NCBI GenBank assembly: GCA_900073065.1
Contig: FJOG01000008.1
Coordinates: 686,985-750,984, forward strand
From: Phialocephala subalpina
Lineage: Eukaryota > Ascomycota > Leotiomycetes > Helotiales > Mollisiaceae
Direction: 5' to 3'
DNA length: 64,000 nt
The notes under the pieces are model-generated. The model did no database searches. It had not been told where the DNA came from and saw nothing but the letters and a program-made list of their open reading frames with translations. Numbering within the stretch: the stretch's first letter is position 1; every line of letters starts with the position of its first letter. Of this stretch, positions 1-11,188 are shown in pieces. The position numbers and the translations under genes were made by a program.

Positions 1-410
1 AGGTATTGAGGAATTTTCGATTCGTGCAGATTCCGGATCAAAAGAGTTGTTATACGTGGACGGCGCTGGTTCACCAGTTTCAGGCTGGGATTACGCTGCT
101 TTATTGTTTTTGGGCTACGCCGCAGCATCTTGCTCATGAGGTTTACGGAGCGCCGGATATCGATGTCGCGCTTTTGGCTTGTGCTGCTACGCTGGCGGAG
201 TTTGCTTTGAGATGGGAGAGTGCAAAGTCATTTAAATGTGTGTTTGATTTGCTAAATGATGGTGTTGTGAGGAAGGGTCGGAGGGTGGATAATTGTGCTT
301 GGAGGTTTCATGGTGAGTTGTATCAGTTTGTCGGCGAACTAAGAAAGGGGAGGGCGCACAGGAGGGTGTTGAAGTTGGTAGAGGAGATGAGTGGTGCTGT
401 TGATCAGTGA
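1..410 (+). CDS. C-terminal end of a fungal Zn2Cys6-type transcription factor (5' end outside window)
   Basis: An open frame runs from the left edge to a TGA at 408-410, about 135 residues. It has the look of the C-terminal tail of fungal-specific transcription factor domains: a helix containing W-T-A-L-V-H-Q-F-Q, then an aromatic segment with LLYCFWATPQ, then predicted helices and a charged end. The zinc cluster would lie to the left and cannot be seen, so the family call rests on the tail alone. It ends about 450 bp before the isocitrate-lyase-like gene on the same strand and could be a local regulator of the 0.9-7.5 kb genes, which is inference. Confidence 0.6.
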   Translation, partial: VLRNFRFVQIPDQKSCYTWTALVHQFQAGITLLYCFWATPQHLAHEVYGAPDIDVALLACAATLAEFALRWESAKSFKCVFDLLNDGVVRKGRRVDNCAWRFHGELYQFVGELRKGRAHRRVLKLVEEMSGAVDQ

Positions 411-858
411 GAATCTTCGGCAATGGAATGATGGTTCTCTTCAGCCTCCCCTATCGTACCTACTTTGATATTTCGGGGACCGACTTTCGGGAGCCAAATA
501 TACCAGCAGACCCTGCCTTCGGGCCACGCTCCGAAGTTGAAGATGGGGGACCGCTTAATTCGGCCATTCAGATATTCAAGTCTAGCATGGCGGACTTCGT
601 TATCAATGTCCGCCCTCCTCCTACCCACTCATGCGGGGTATCCCACTTTCATACTTTCAACGGACGCTATGTGGGACTCGGGGTCCTGGCATTGGGAGCT
701 CACAATAAATGCTCTAATTTATCATTGGCGAGAGCAAGGCTTTCAAAATAATGAGCTTCCCCAACACTGCAATCAGCTCGGACATTTACTGCTGTACCAT
801 TTTCGTTCTGAATTCAAGCCTTATACTTTAATAACTCTAGGAACAAACATCCCTCATC
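411..858. other. Intergenic, putative promoter of the ICL-like gene
   Basis: No ORF here has family character; the longer frames on both strands are chance. The stretch just before 859 probably holds the 5' UTR and promoter of the ICL-like gene. No repeat or RNA gene was seen. Confidence 0.4.
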
Positions 859-2886
859 ATGCCAGCTCTCGAAACCGACATTGCTACCGAGCAAGCAGCG
901 TTCGACGCTGAAGTTGCATCCATAGAGCAAGCATGGAAGAGTCCTCGACAAGCTCATCTGAAGCGGTAAGAACCCTCGTCTTTCGATTTCTTGAGATTAC
1001 TGTCTGACACTTGTAGCCCATACTCAGCGCGCACCATCGCAGGACTTCGCAATTCCATCCCTCAAACATATGTCTCGAGTACCATGGCAGACAAACTTTG
1101 GGGACAGTTGAATGAGCATCGCAAGCACGGGACCTGTGAGCTTACGTATGGTGCTACGGATCCGATTCAGGTTTCGCAGATGGTGAAGCATCAGCAAGTG
1201 AGTCTCGACTTCACTTTTGGACAATCTCTTGGCAGCCAAGGGTTGATACTGGCTTCTCATGCAGACCATCTACGTCTCCGGCTCCTTGTGCGGCACATCT
1301 GAAGTCTCAACACCAGGTCGCGATGCAGCCGACTACCCATGGGACACCGTCCCAAAAGTAGTAGACAAGATCTTCCGCTCGCAAATGTGGCACGATCAAC
1401 GCCAACGACAGTATCCCTCCCCTTCCCCTTCCCCTTCCCATCCCAATCCTCCCTCATCTTTCACTAACCTCTATCCCCTACAGACAAAGATTCTCAACCC
1501 CCGAATCCAAGCGAGGCGAACTTGAGAATTGGGATTATCTTGCTCCGATTGTGGCAGACGCAGACATGGGTTTCGGCGGCTTAACTTCAACCATCAAGAT
1601 GACAAAAGCGTTTGTTGAGGCGGGCGTGGCAATGATTCATATGGATGATTTGGCGACGGGGATGAAGAGGTTTTCGATGGGGATGGGAAGAACGACGGTG
1701 CCGACTAGTGAGTATGTGAGTAGGTTGACGGCTGTAAGGATGCAGTTTGATATTATGGGGTGAGTTCTCTTCGTTTATTTAATTGGGGAAAGTGAGGATA
1801 GAAGTGGCATTTTGTTCCGCTCGGCTTCACTGCCGAAGTACTTGATGAGGATGGGATATTGACAAACTTTTGTTGCACGTCGCAAGCCTTTCTTCAGCTC
1901 AAATACGGCAACGTTTGACGATCGACCCGGCCACGGGTAACCTCACGTCTAACAGGCCCAAGCTCGGCTCTGGAGCAGAACCCGTATTGTTCATCTTTGC
2001 ATTTTGGAGATACCAAGTACGAGAGGCTGACATATACAGTGCTACGACCATGCTGATGTGCCGCTGCGACACCGCAACCTGCGAATTCATCACCTCAGTC
2101 ATCGACCCTCGCGACCACCCCTACATTCTTGGAGCAACCAAAGACGTTCCATCTCTCACCTCCGCAATCTCTGCCGCAACGACAACTCCAGACTACCAAT
2201 GGATTCGCAACACCTGGAAGGAATCCGCGGGACTCGTGACTTTCGACGAAGCTGTCAAGTCCAATACTAGCGAAGAACAATACAAGGTCTATACCAGCAA
2301 GCTGGCTGAAAAGGAGGTCACACCAATGTCTCAGCGACGACAGATTGCGAAAGAAGTTCTGGGAAAAGATGTGTTCTGGGATTGGGAACTCCCTCGCAGC
2401 CTCGAAGGACAATACATGTGGGCACCCACTATACAAACCGTCATCGAGCGCGCCTCAGCTGTTGCTCCCTTGGGAGACGTAACCTGGGCCCGAATCGACG
2501 CACCCACCCTATCCTCCCTCACAGAATTCCACTCCGCCATGAACGCCCTCTTCCCAAACCGCCTCTTCGGCTTCGGCTACGTCGCCGGCTACGATTTCTC
2601 TAAAGCCGGCTTCAGCGAAGAAGAAATCAAACACCTTCATAAGATATTAGCGAAAATGGGAGTAGTGTGGCAAGTTCAACCTGTTTGGGTGACGGGAGCG
2701 TTGAGTGATGTTACAGAGAAGTTTGGGAAGATGTGGCAGGAGAAGGGAATGGGGATGTGGGTTAGGGAGTATCAACGCACGGGGTGGTTGAAGGGGGTTG
2801 ATGGGGCACATAAGTTGGAGTGGAGTGGGGGGTATTTGGCGGATGGGTTCGCGGAGGCGGTTAGTGGGAGGGATATGGCGCTTTAA
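859..2886 (+). CDS. Isocitrate lyase/PEP-mutase superfamily protein with altered active site
   Basis: Five exons: 859-965, 1017-1197, 1265-1410, 1484-1759 and 2040-2886, giving 518 aa, close to the 530-550 aa of fungal isocitrate lyase. The fold signature is clear: YVSG near residue 100, DYPxDTVP, VADADMGFGG (the Mg-binding DAD is kept), the IMG segment, the STxDxRDH-like STxID-RDH equivalent, FWDWELPR and a C-terminal LEWSGGYL. The catalytic KKCGH loop reads KRFSM, so the catalytic cysteine and histidine are gone. The NLSPSFNW succinate-binding loop reads GYVAGYDF. True isocitrate or methylisocitrate lyase activity is therefore unlikely, and a different C-C or C-P chemistry, or a non-catalytic role, is possible. 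The last intron (1760-2039) is 280 bp, far longer than its neighbours. No stop or frameshift is needed to read the gene. Confidence 0.85.
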
Positions 2887-3776
2887 GAAAGCTTTGAAGT
2901 GAGTCCTGTGGAGTTGATCAGAGAGGTAGCATTGAAGACAGCGTGCAATGTGCATAGGAGGTCCAAATGTTTGAATGTGCGAAATAGCACGAGGTCCTTC
3001 CAGACTTGCACATGCCCCGTGAGAAAGAAGTCCCAACAGTAACTTCCCATTTGCGAGGGCCATTGCCTTCGTGAATTTCAAGTGTCGCAAGATTATTTCA
3101 AGAAGCACTAAGTAGGAAGGACTAGCCGAGGGTCAACAGTTGAAGAAGGAGCATCAAAAACGAGCACCCTTGCCTCCAGTCTTAATCTTAACATTCCCGG
3201 GACTTCCACGGCGCGCCTTTTGATACTTTATCAGATGGAATACCCATCATTCAGGGGTTCTTATATCCGCGTTGCGCTGTTCTTGGTCACTGACTGCCTA
3301 TCTTTACCCCGACTCATCCTATCTCGCTTGAAACCGTTTTTGCACAAAGATTACGATTTTCCTTTGACTTGATGAATTGCTTCCCTTGTTTGTCATATAA
3401 TCATAGCTACGAAGGAGGCGCGGTTTTAAAATAATAAACTATGCACGTAATGTATACACTTTATCAAAACACTAAAAATAATGCATTTAAGTATTATATT
3501 AATCATATAATTATTTAATAACTGTTTATAATTATCTATGAAATACGAAAGTATAGTTTTAAGGTAATAAGTCTAATCTAAGTATTTTTACTGCAAAATT
3601 CTTGATTTTGGGTGAGGAAAGCTCGGACCATGGCTCGTTACTTTAAAACCGCGCCTTCGTATTCGCATCTATGTATTGGTCATACACATTCTTCAGTCAC
3701 CTTAAAATATAGTCCACATTCAACCCAGTCTTTGCCCCGCACCAATCCCTAAAGCACTACCATCATCCACCTTCCC
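2887..3776. other. Intergenic with an AT-rich MITE-like element
   Basis: This lies between the convergent ICL-like gene and the MFS gene. No coding frame is credible. It contains the AT-rich inverted-repeat element at about 3408-3661, listed separately. Confidence 0.5.
3408..3661. mobile_element. MITE-like element with terminal inverted repeats and TA flanks
   Basis: The left end reads TACGAAGGAGGCGCGGTTTT then AAA (3408-3430). The right end read on the minus strand is TACGAAGGCGCGGTTTTAAA (about 3661-3642), so the two ends are near-perfect inverted repeats differing by a 2-bp AG insertion. Both ends are bounded by TA, as expected for Tc1/mariner-type target-site duplications. The interior (about 3431-3637) is very AT-rich and non-coding, and the whole is about 254 bp, a normal MITE size. 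It has no transposase and would depend on one elsewhere. The AT richness could also reflect repeat-induced point mutation. Confidence 0.6.
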
Positions 3777-5476
3777 TCAATAAACATACCGGAAATGAAT
3801 ATTCTCCAAATCCGTCAAATCCTTAAAGTCTGTATCCTGATGCACCGTTTCTCCTCTCGCAGCATCGACCCTGTCCCTCTTCTCGTTCTCAACGAAGCAA
3901 TAGCTCGAATACAACAGAATGCTAATTAAGCTCAACACATAGCTCCCAAGTATCGATGCCATCCCCAAAACATAAAGCGGAGCCTGATTGCTCTTGAAGA
4001 ATTGCGGACCGATGATATTGCTAACACAATACGCCATAAAGATCAGCGCATTCGTGACGACTTTCTTGGTATGCCCAGCGGTGTTGGCGGATATGAGTCC
4101 TAGAGAGACAATATATGGTCCGAGATAGAAGTAAGACACGAACATAGCGCCGAGTCGAGAGTTGTAAGCATCGAGCGGCAGCGTGTACAGGAAGACTGAG
4201 GCGATCATCCCAACCATGATACCGAAAACAATAAATGCCGTCCTGACATGCTTCCCCGGCAGATACATCGCACAAAGAAACACACCCCCATTACAAATAT
4301 AACTACTCAACGTCTGCACAATCCCACTCGGCATCGTCAGCAGCACCGCTTGTTGACTGCTCCACCCCATCCCTTTTACAATCAGGGGTGAGAAGTTCGT
4401 AAGCCCTCCATTCGGGATGGAGATGAAGATATTGAACATGAACATTAACCAGGTTTTTGAGTCACGGAATGTTTCCCACATTTGAGAAGGCTTGAAGGTT
4501 TTGTTTTCGATGCCGAGTTGGTCGGCGCGCATCCGTTCGACGTGGATCATCTTTTCGCGTTCGGTGATGAAGCGTGCTTTGACGGGGGAGTCGGGGAGGA
4601 AGATGCCGATGACGAAACCGAATGCTATGGTCAATGCTCCTTGTGGTTGTTGTTAGTATCTTGGGAGAAAGGTAGAGGGACACGAAGACGTACAGTGATC
4701 CAGAACATATATCTCCATTTCCCGTCACCAGGAATGGTACCGATGGCAAAACCAAGAGGTCCTTTGATGAGGACAGAGAGACCAGTATACATCAAACCAG
4801 TTCGAAGAGGGGCTTCTCTGTTCTGTGTCAGCCTGAAGGCTTTGATCTGGCTGAGCTTAAGACATACTTTCGGGTATACCACATGCTGAGGACGATCAAA
4901 TTTCCAGGAACAATTGGTGCCTCCAAGAATCCAAGCAGAAGGCGCAAGGCAATGAGAGTAGGAAAGTTGTTGGCAAATCCAGTCCCAATGAGAACGAATC
5001 CCCAAAGGATCGATGCGACGCACATGGTCTTCGCGATTGGAAGGCGCTAAAGTACACCTGCTGATGGGAAGCATCCAAACATGTAGCCAAACTGGGATTT
5101 GTTAGTCTGAACGCCCAAGCGGAATCCTTGAATGAGGTCCAAGGCTCACATAGAACACTGATCCAACCCAAGAGTATCGATTTCCAGTGAGGTCGCAATC
5201 CTCGAGCATATCATAAACAGCACCAGTAGCCGTAGTGACCTTGTCAATAGCACCCAATGTAACATTGAACCAAAAAATAGGAATGAGCACAAGATCGATC
5301 TTCCATCTCAATCTCCTCTGCTCCTTCTTCGTCCAAGTATTCTCGCCATCAAGTTGACCCGCATAAGCAACCGCAACATCTTCACTCGCCTCGGGAATGG
5401 GATGTTTCACGTCGTACACATCAACGGATGGCGCCTTTGACGGAATTGGGCCAGCATCTGCACTTGAGGATGCCAT
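3777..5476 (-). pseudogene. Dal5-type MFS permease (allantoate/carboxylate family), probably inactivated
   Basis: The exons read on the minus strand are 5476-5150, 5091-4868, 4817-4694 and about 4639-3777. The protein has the anion:cation symporter layout: a hydrophilic N-terminus, a WKIDLVLIPIFW first helix, SWVGSVFY before helix 2, RLPIAKT, RLLLGFLEAPIVPGN, LPDSPVKARFIT and six C-terminal membrane segments. Two defects are visible. An in-frame TAG at 5049-5047 stands where the family has Gln in the L-Q-R-L-P motif (CAG to TAG). At 4694/4693 the consensus GTACGT donor leaves the next exon one base out of phase, so a weaker donor (GTCTTC, 4689) would be needed. A 103-nt intron (5149-5047) could skip the stop but would delete most of helix 2. 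The start at 5476 is the first ATG with family-like context. Confidence 0.8.
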
Positions 5477-6028
5477 CGTGTTTGGAATACGACTGATAAT
5501 CACAAAGATGTCAAGTGAATAGCCTGCTCCGGCTCAAAGTCGGAAGGCGAGATCACTTTATACCACTCCCAAGGCTTCCCATTGCCCAGACTTTGCAACC
5601 ATGCTCTTATCTCGACTTTCCTGATTTCTTGGTATGAGTGCATGTTGGGAGACTGCAGACGTCTCCCCATTCATGGCTATCATATGGGGTCGAAGATAGG
5701 TTGATCGCTAACCCTTGATTAAGCGAAAAGGCGGGGCTCAGGGGCGGACTTGGATGACATTGTCCGCCTTCTGCCAAGAGATTGATGCAGGCGCTCCCAC
5801 TCTTGACGAACCGCGCGGGCAAACAGATAAACAATATGCAGGTTCTAATAGCAGGAGGTAGAACAGATAGGACGGCGGGAGTCGGTGTGTTGAGCCGACG
5901 GCTAGGGACCGTGTCGGCCGAAGGAACTAGCAGCATTTTGCCAAGACAGCTCAACTCTTGGTTGCGTCTTGAACGCAGGTGGAATGGAAGGCTTCCATAG
6001 GATGAGCCATCAACTTGGAATTCTGAAA
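5477..6028. other. Intergenic between aminotransferase and permease genes
   Basis: About 550 bp between the 3' end of the aminotransferase and the start of the permease gene, both on the minus strand. It presumably carries the permease promoter. No supported coding frame, repeat or RNA gene was seen. Confidence 0.4.
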
Positions 6029-7501
6029 TCATGCACCGGCCTTGATGCCATTCGTGCTTTCTTGAATCTCACGCAGCGCCTCGGCAAGCCTCTTGACTCC
6101 ATGTTTAAGCTTATCCTCCTCATGCCAAGCCCAACATAGTCTCAGACTGTGACCAAAGCCACCAGGTGCATTTGCACGTTCCTTACTTCCAGCATCGCCT
6201 ACAACCTCAAACATCTCCCCATACGCAAATCTCAATCCCTTATTGGCAAGTGCAGAAGCTGCTAGTACTGAAGAGGGTGGGAGATGATCCGGGATGGTCA
6301 ATGAGGTGAAAAATCCTCCTGCGATTTGGACCTCTGAACTGTCTTTCGCTGAGGTGCTGAAGAATGGCTTCCCAACTGTGACTTTCACACCAAGTGGCTC
6401 AAGTTCTGATTTAATTGTTGCCATCATGCCGTGATACCGGGCTGAATAGGTAGGGATCAGCTTTTCGTTTATGTGCTTGTCGAGTGATCCCGTTGATATC
6501 ATATCGCCCATGAAGCAAGACATCAAATGACTTGGGCCACCACCCGAGGCAGTCACTCCTCTTAAAGAATTGTTAACATCAAGCCAATTGGGAAGAGACC
6601 GAGTATTCACTTACACTTTTGCCATAGCTGCGATGAATTCCTCTGCTCCCTCAGCCCAACCAACTCTTGTACCAGGAGCAACAATCTTGGAGAAAGACCC
6701 ATTGCTGACAGTGTTCCCAAAGGTATTTCCGCCTTCTAATGCTCTGTCAATGTCCACCAGTCGCGGTGGTAGAGGTCCAAGATCAGTCGCCAGATCAGTC
6801 GCCAGATCAGTCGCCAGATCTTCAGGCCAGCGCAAAAAGTCATAGACGTCATCTGACACGACCAAGGCATCAAACTCGCGAGCCAGTTTAACAAGCTTCT
6901 CGCGATGAGATATACTCCAGGTTTTACCACTCGGATTAGAGAAGGTCGGTACGCAGTAAATGATGTGCTTGTACACCTTTGGATACCCAGTACTTAAAGT
7001 CTTTTTGAGGGTGGACTCTGTACCTTCAGACTTCGCCTTTTCAAGTTCTGCACGAAGAAATTCCAAATCAATGCCCTCTTCATCCTCTGGTACACCCCTC
7101 ATCCTTCCCGTGAAGCCGGCATCCTGAAAGATTGGACAGGCCAGAAAGTAGGTAGGCTCGACCATCCAGATGTATTGAGTGAAACCTGGATCTGTGAAGC
7201 GTGACAAGATTGCACCCAATGCAGCCGATCCACCACTCGTGACACAGACACGTGAGGGGGTGATGTTGTCCGGCTTTCGATAGTAGTGGTTGCTTAGCCA
7301 CGTTGACAGAGCGGTTCTGAAAGCTGGACCACCTAGAGAAGGTCCATATATGAGGGATGAGCTTGCGGTGGCGAAGTCGCTAAGGATGGTCTTCGTAGAT
7401 GCGTTTAAAGATGAGGACGGAAAGAGCGATGGTGATGGCCAGCCGAGTTGCAGGTTGATATCATTCCCTGCAGGAATCGCACCCCCTGAGTATTTCGACA
7501 T
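6029..7501 (-). CDS. PLP-dependent class I/II aminotransferase (2-aminoadipate/aromatic type)
   Basis: Two exons, 7501-6615 and 6560-6029, with a 54-bp intron, give 472 aa. The PLP lysine is K272 in SFSKIVAPGTRVGW, the usual S-x-S-K-x-x-A-P-G-x-R-x-G-W signature. Other family marks are YGPSLGGPAFRTAL, VTSGGSAAL (phosphate-binding loop), VEPTYFLA, VPTFSNPSGKTWS and VVSDDVYDFL. This is the fold-I group that includes kynurenine/2-aminoadipate aminotransferases and many secondary-metabolism transaminases, so the substrate cannot be named. Residues near 230 carry a D-L-A-T repeat from a 12-bp minisatellite, inserted before the conserved PLPPRLVDIDR segment. It sits beside an ICL-like enzyme and a Dal5-type permease, which suggests a shared pathway using a carboxylate or amino acid. 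Confidence 0.9.
6781..6820. repeat. 12-bp coding minisatellite in the aminotransferase
   Basis: GATCAGTCGCCA is repeated three times in tandem plus a partial fourth copy. In the minus-strand frame it encodes D-L-A-T units and keeps the frame. The copies look identical, which suggests recent expansion in a surface loop. Confidence 0.9.
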
Positions 7502-10500
7502 TGTATCGTCTAGATCGAGAGATTACACAAGGAAGGGTTATATGTCGTGGTGAACTCGAAGAGTGGAGGACCTGCTCGTGTATGGTGGAAGCAAATTGAT
7601 GAATCAGTTCAATGCCTGAACCGGAGTAGAACAGTTCGATGAATGGAAAGGAAGAACTGAAATGTTTCAGAACCAACTGCCTCCATATCTGTGGTGCCTC
7701 CATGCTCCGAAGCGTCTTTTGCAATTGTTGCCGTTGTAGTGTCAGCCGCGGCGAACTGCGATCAAAAAGTGGGGGTTTTGATCCATTATCGGGCCAGGAG
7801 TCCGATGAGAAGTCCGAATACTTGTGGCTTTCCAAAGTATCGAGAGTCCAATGGGGACCATTGAGATCAAAGTCCAAAGACTTATTGTATCCAATTGTAT
7901 CATTTGATTGCCGCTGGAACTTCCAGCCAAGTCTCTAGGGGTCACATGGTAGCTGTGGACCTCATCAGTGTCCATCATCTTTCAATTTGCAACCTTCTTT
8001 CATACACGAGATTCAGAATCACCCTCTTGAAGCTGATTTGGCTGCCGCAATTGCCTCATGCTCCCTGTACCTGGAGGATGTGGGCATCCCTTCGATCATC
8101 ACCGGCCACGCCCTGCGACCATAAACTTTTCATGATATCAAGTACCACAAAATAGAGCAAGAACAAAGTTGCAGGACGGAAAGACCGAAGACAAAGAGCA
8201 GCCACACGACCGAAGAAGCAAAAGTCGTGATGAGATAGTTAGAGATGTGGTTGAAGCGGAAGGGGATGATCGATTTGAAGAAAAAGGAATAGGGTTAGAA
8301 TCACGCTACGCCTAAACTGGCGATCGCGGGGTAATTGCGGGGTACCCTTCATCCTCAGCGACAGTGAGCGATACTGAAAGGTATACTTCGACAGCTCTTA
8401 TATTTTAAAATCATCAAAGTGGCATACTATGCCTGGAAAATCCAAAAATTCGCGCCTTCAACTTTTCACGCCTTCCAACTTTCTTTATTCCACTCAACTC
8501 TCATGATCATGCCACGCACTCGAGACATCGTAGACGGAAATGAAAGCCCGAAAAGTAGAAAAGAAACTCGGATATTACAGAATTTGACGACAAGAAAGCA
8601 TTCAAACGACCGACAACGCAGAGCTCAAGATGAGATAAAGTACCCGCCAAGGTCCACGAATAGTTCAAGAAGAAAATCAGCAGTCTCAATTCTACAGTCA
8701 GTCAGATGCCATCACTTTGACAATTAGCAAGAGCTCGCTGTGGATACATACTGATGGTCCGCTGAAGACAGTTGAATGTCACCTGCACCAACCTGTGTGT
8801 CGTTCAATTCCCGTCCTGCCACACCAATAGCGACAAGCCCGCATCTATATGACCCGTCAGCAGAGACTTGATATGATGTGGCAGCCCTATACGAGAACTC
8901 ACCTGCGCAAAGTCCCTCCTGCAATCTTAGCTCCGACAGAGCAAGGCAATTAAGGCCAAATAGTCGGTTTCGAAAAATGATCAAATTTGGGAACTAAGGA
9001 CTGGTCTCTGCGGCCTGGAAGCATCACTACTTCCTCCAGCTGGCCGCTGGGCAGAGTCTGGCTCAAGAAACTCTCATGTGGTCAAAGGAACCTTCCGGGA
9101 GTGCGGGATTTGGAAACTGTTGACGCATTTGTAGACAACGAAGGCCCAATTCACCACGAGCTGGACCCCGCAGCTATTTTGATGTAGATGTTGCACTTGC
9201 CGGACAAAGGAAATTCCTCCTGTGGTACGGCAGATCCCGCCTCGATCCCTCCTCCTATCGTCGAAGCTTTCCTGCCATGACCTGTGATGGCAGCGATGAT
9301 ACTCACCCTCAAAAAGCCAAATCATTGGGCAACGGAATAGGAAGAGGTTCAGACTGAGCATCCGACCGATAAATCAATAGCCTTGTTGAATATCTGTGTC
9401 TTGTCATGTCGTGTCGTAGTGTTGTGTTGCGTATTGCAAAGATCCAATCATTCTTGGAGTTAGATTATAAAAGTTCCTCGTACTGGTTCAGAGGTCATTC
9501 CTGGGTGCTGTTTCGAAATATGGCGCTTGGCGTTGTCTTGACGTCCAAAGGGTTGCGTGTGTTCACCGCTTTGATATGAGCATGTGTTTGAAGGGCAGTA
9601 GAAAGCCTCGCTGCCGATGAACATTCCATGGGACCGAATATGACGAGATAGATCTCGTCCCGTAGCGGTACGATGACTGCAGTGAGGACAGGAGTATGGC
9701 CGAATGTGAGCATCCAGGTGCTTGCTGTGTAGAAGTTGGTATCGATATCAAAAACGGACGGGTGGGTAAACCCTTACTTCAAAAAGCTAGAGGGTCAAAA
9801 TTCCTTGTACAGGTGTCCCATTGACATTCAGAACCTACCGAGCCATGATAATGCGTGTGGTTCCTTGGCATAATATCAGTACCATGACATGGTAAGAATA
9901 AATGTACCGCACTCATCTGAGTCGGCCCAACTCCTCGTATGCCTCAGGGCAAGACCTCCACTTGCACAAATGTGTCTTTGAGATTCTCATGTCCCTTATA
10001 ATCCCCGTTGCGCTTGAAGGCGAAGGCGGATTTCAATGGGGCCACTTCAGTATCGATATTTCGGTCGCGTGCTGATTGAGGTCTTCCGAAGGAGGGGAAA
10101 TTGAAAGCGAAGTTGGCGGAAAGTAATCCACTGTAGTCGATGTGCGATCCAGATTTCCGTGAGGGTTGTCAAGATACATCTCAGATGTGCAAAAGTATTC
10201 ATACCAATCCAAGGCAGCCTCCGACAGCTTAGATGATGAGGTTTCGTCTCTAGCGCAGAGACTGAGAGGGCAATCGGGGCTTGCTTGCCAGGAAATGTCT
10301 TATGATTCGGCCTGGGCTTGGAAGAGTATGTAGGATAACATCATCATTTGTTCCGAAAGCAAGTCTGAGGAGAAGAAAGCAAAGTCGTTTCGTTAAAGGG
10401 CAGGTCACGTTTGTACCGGGGAGGGACTGCGGAGAGCATGACGGTAGGTATTTCGTTCCAGAGCCTTGATCTGCGCCATCGGACGGAACAGTGAAGTTGA

Positions 10501-11188
10501 GATATTCTTCGAAGTGAAAGTAAGTTGACGAGGGCTGGGGGGCATGAGGCATCAGATAAAATGACAAGGCTATCATCGTGAACTACCAATTCATGATCGC
10601 GTTGATGGGAGATGTCGCACGGGCCGGGGTTTGAGACCCAGCCAATACCAGGCTGGGGAGAAACAACGGTTCAGTAGCTTTGGAATTCAGGGCAGAGAAG
10701 ATATCTCGGAGGCAGGAGGGCGAAATCAGGCTTTCGCTTTCAACTGTGGAAAAGAAAGAGAAAGTGCTCAAATTGCGACTCCGCAATTTTGCAGCCTCAT
10801 TGAAAGGAACACCGCCTCTGCCATACCTTGGGAGACACTCGTGAACGACCTTCACCTTGCAGCCCGCAACACCGGGAACAGAACATCGCATCTTCTCTTG
10901 GACTGTATCTCGTTCCTCGTTTTAGGGCAGGGCATTGCTGGAAAGCCTGGTGATCAGGACATGCACTGCAAAAGTGTACTTCTTGAACGATACTATTGGC
11001 CGAAATTGACACACAAGGCAGAATCGGGGGTCCAAAATGCTTGTAGCTGCATGCCACGTGTCTATGCGAAAAGAAGACTTTTGTGGTAAGGCTGTAATAA
11101 TAGGTAAGCTGGGAGCCTCGATATCTCAACAATCAGCTCTCCGCACTATACATTGATAACTACCTTCCAAGACAAAAGTAATAGGACG
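7502..11188. other. Gene-poor stretch with possible unrecognised minus-strand exons
   Basis: No recognised gene in 3.7 kb. Three minus-strand segments look protein-like when splice sites are respected: 9254-9155 (acceptor GATAG, donor GTGAAT; contains SGKCNIYIKIAAGSS), the segment ending with a TGA at 9946-9944 (about 10125-9944; contains ANFAFNFPSFGRPQSA and ends TFVQVEVLP), and about 9765-9495 (contains FGHTPVLTAVIVPLRDEIYL). None matches a family I know and they do not join into one clear gene. They could be exons of a lineage-specific gene or decayed remnants. The rest reads as non-coding. Confidence 0.3.
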
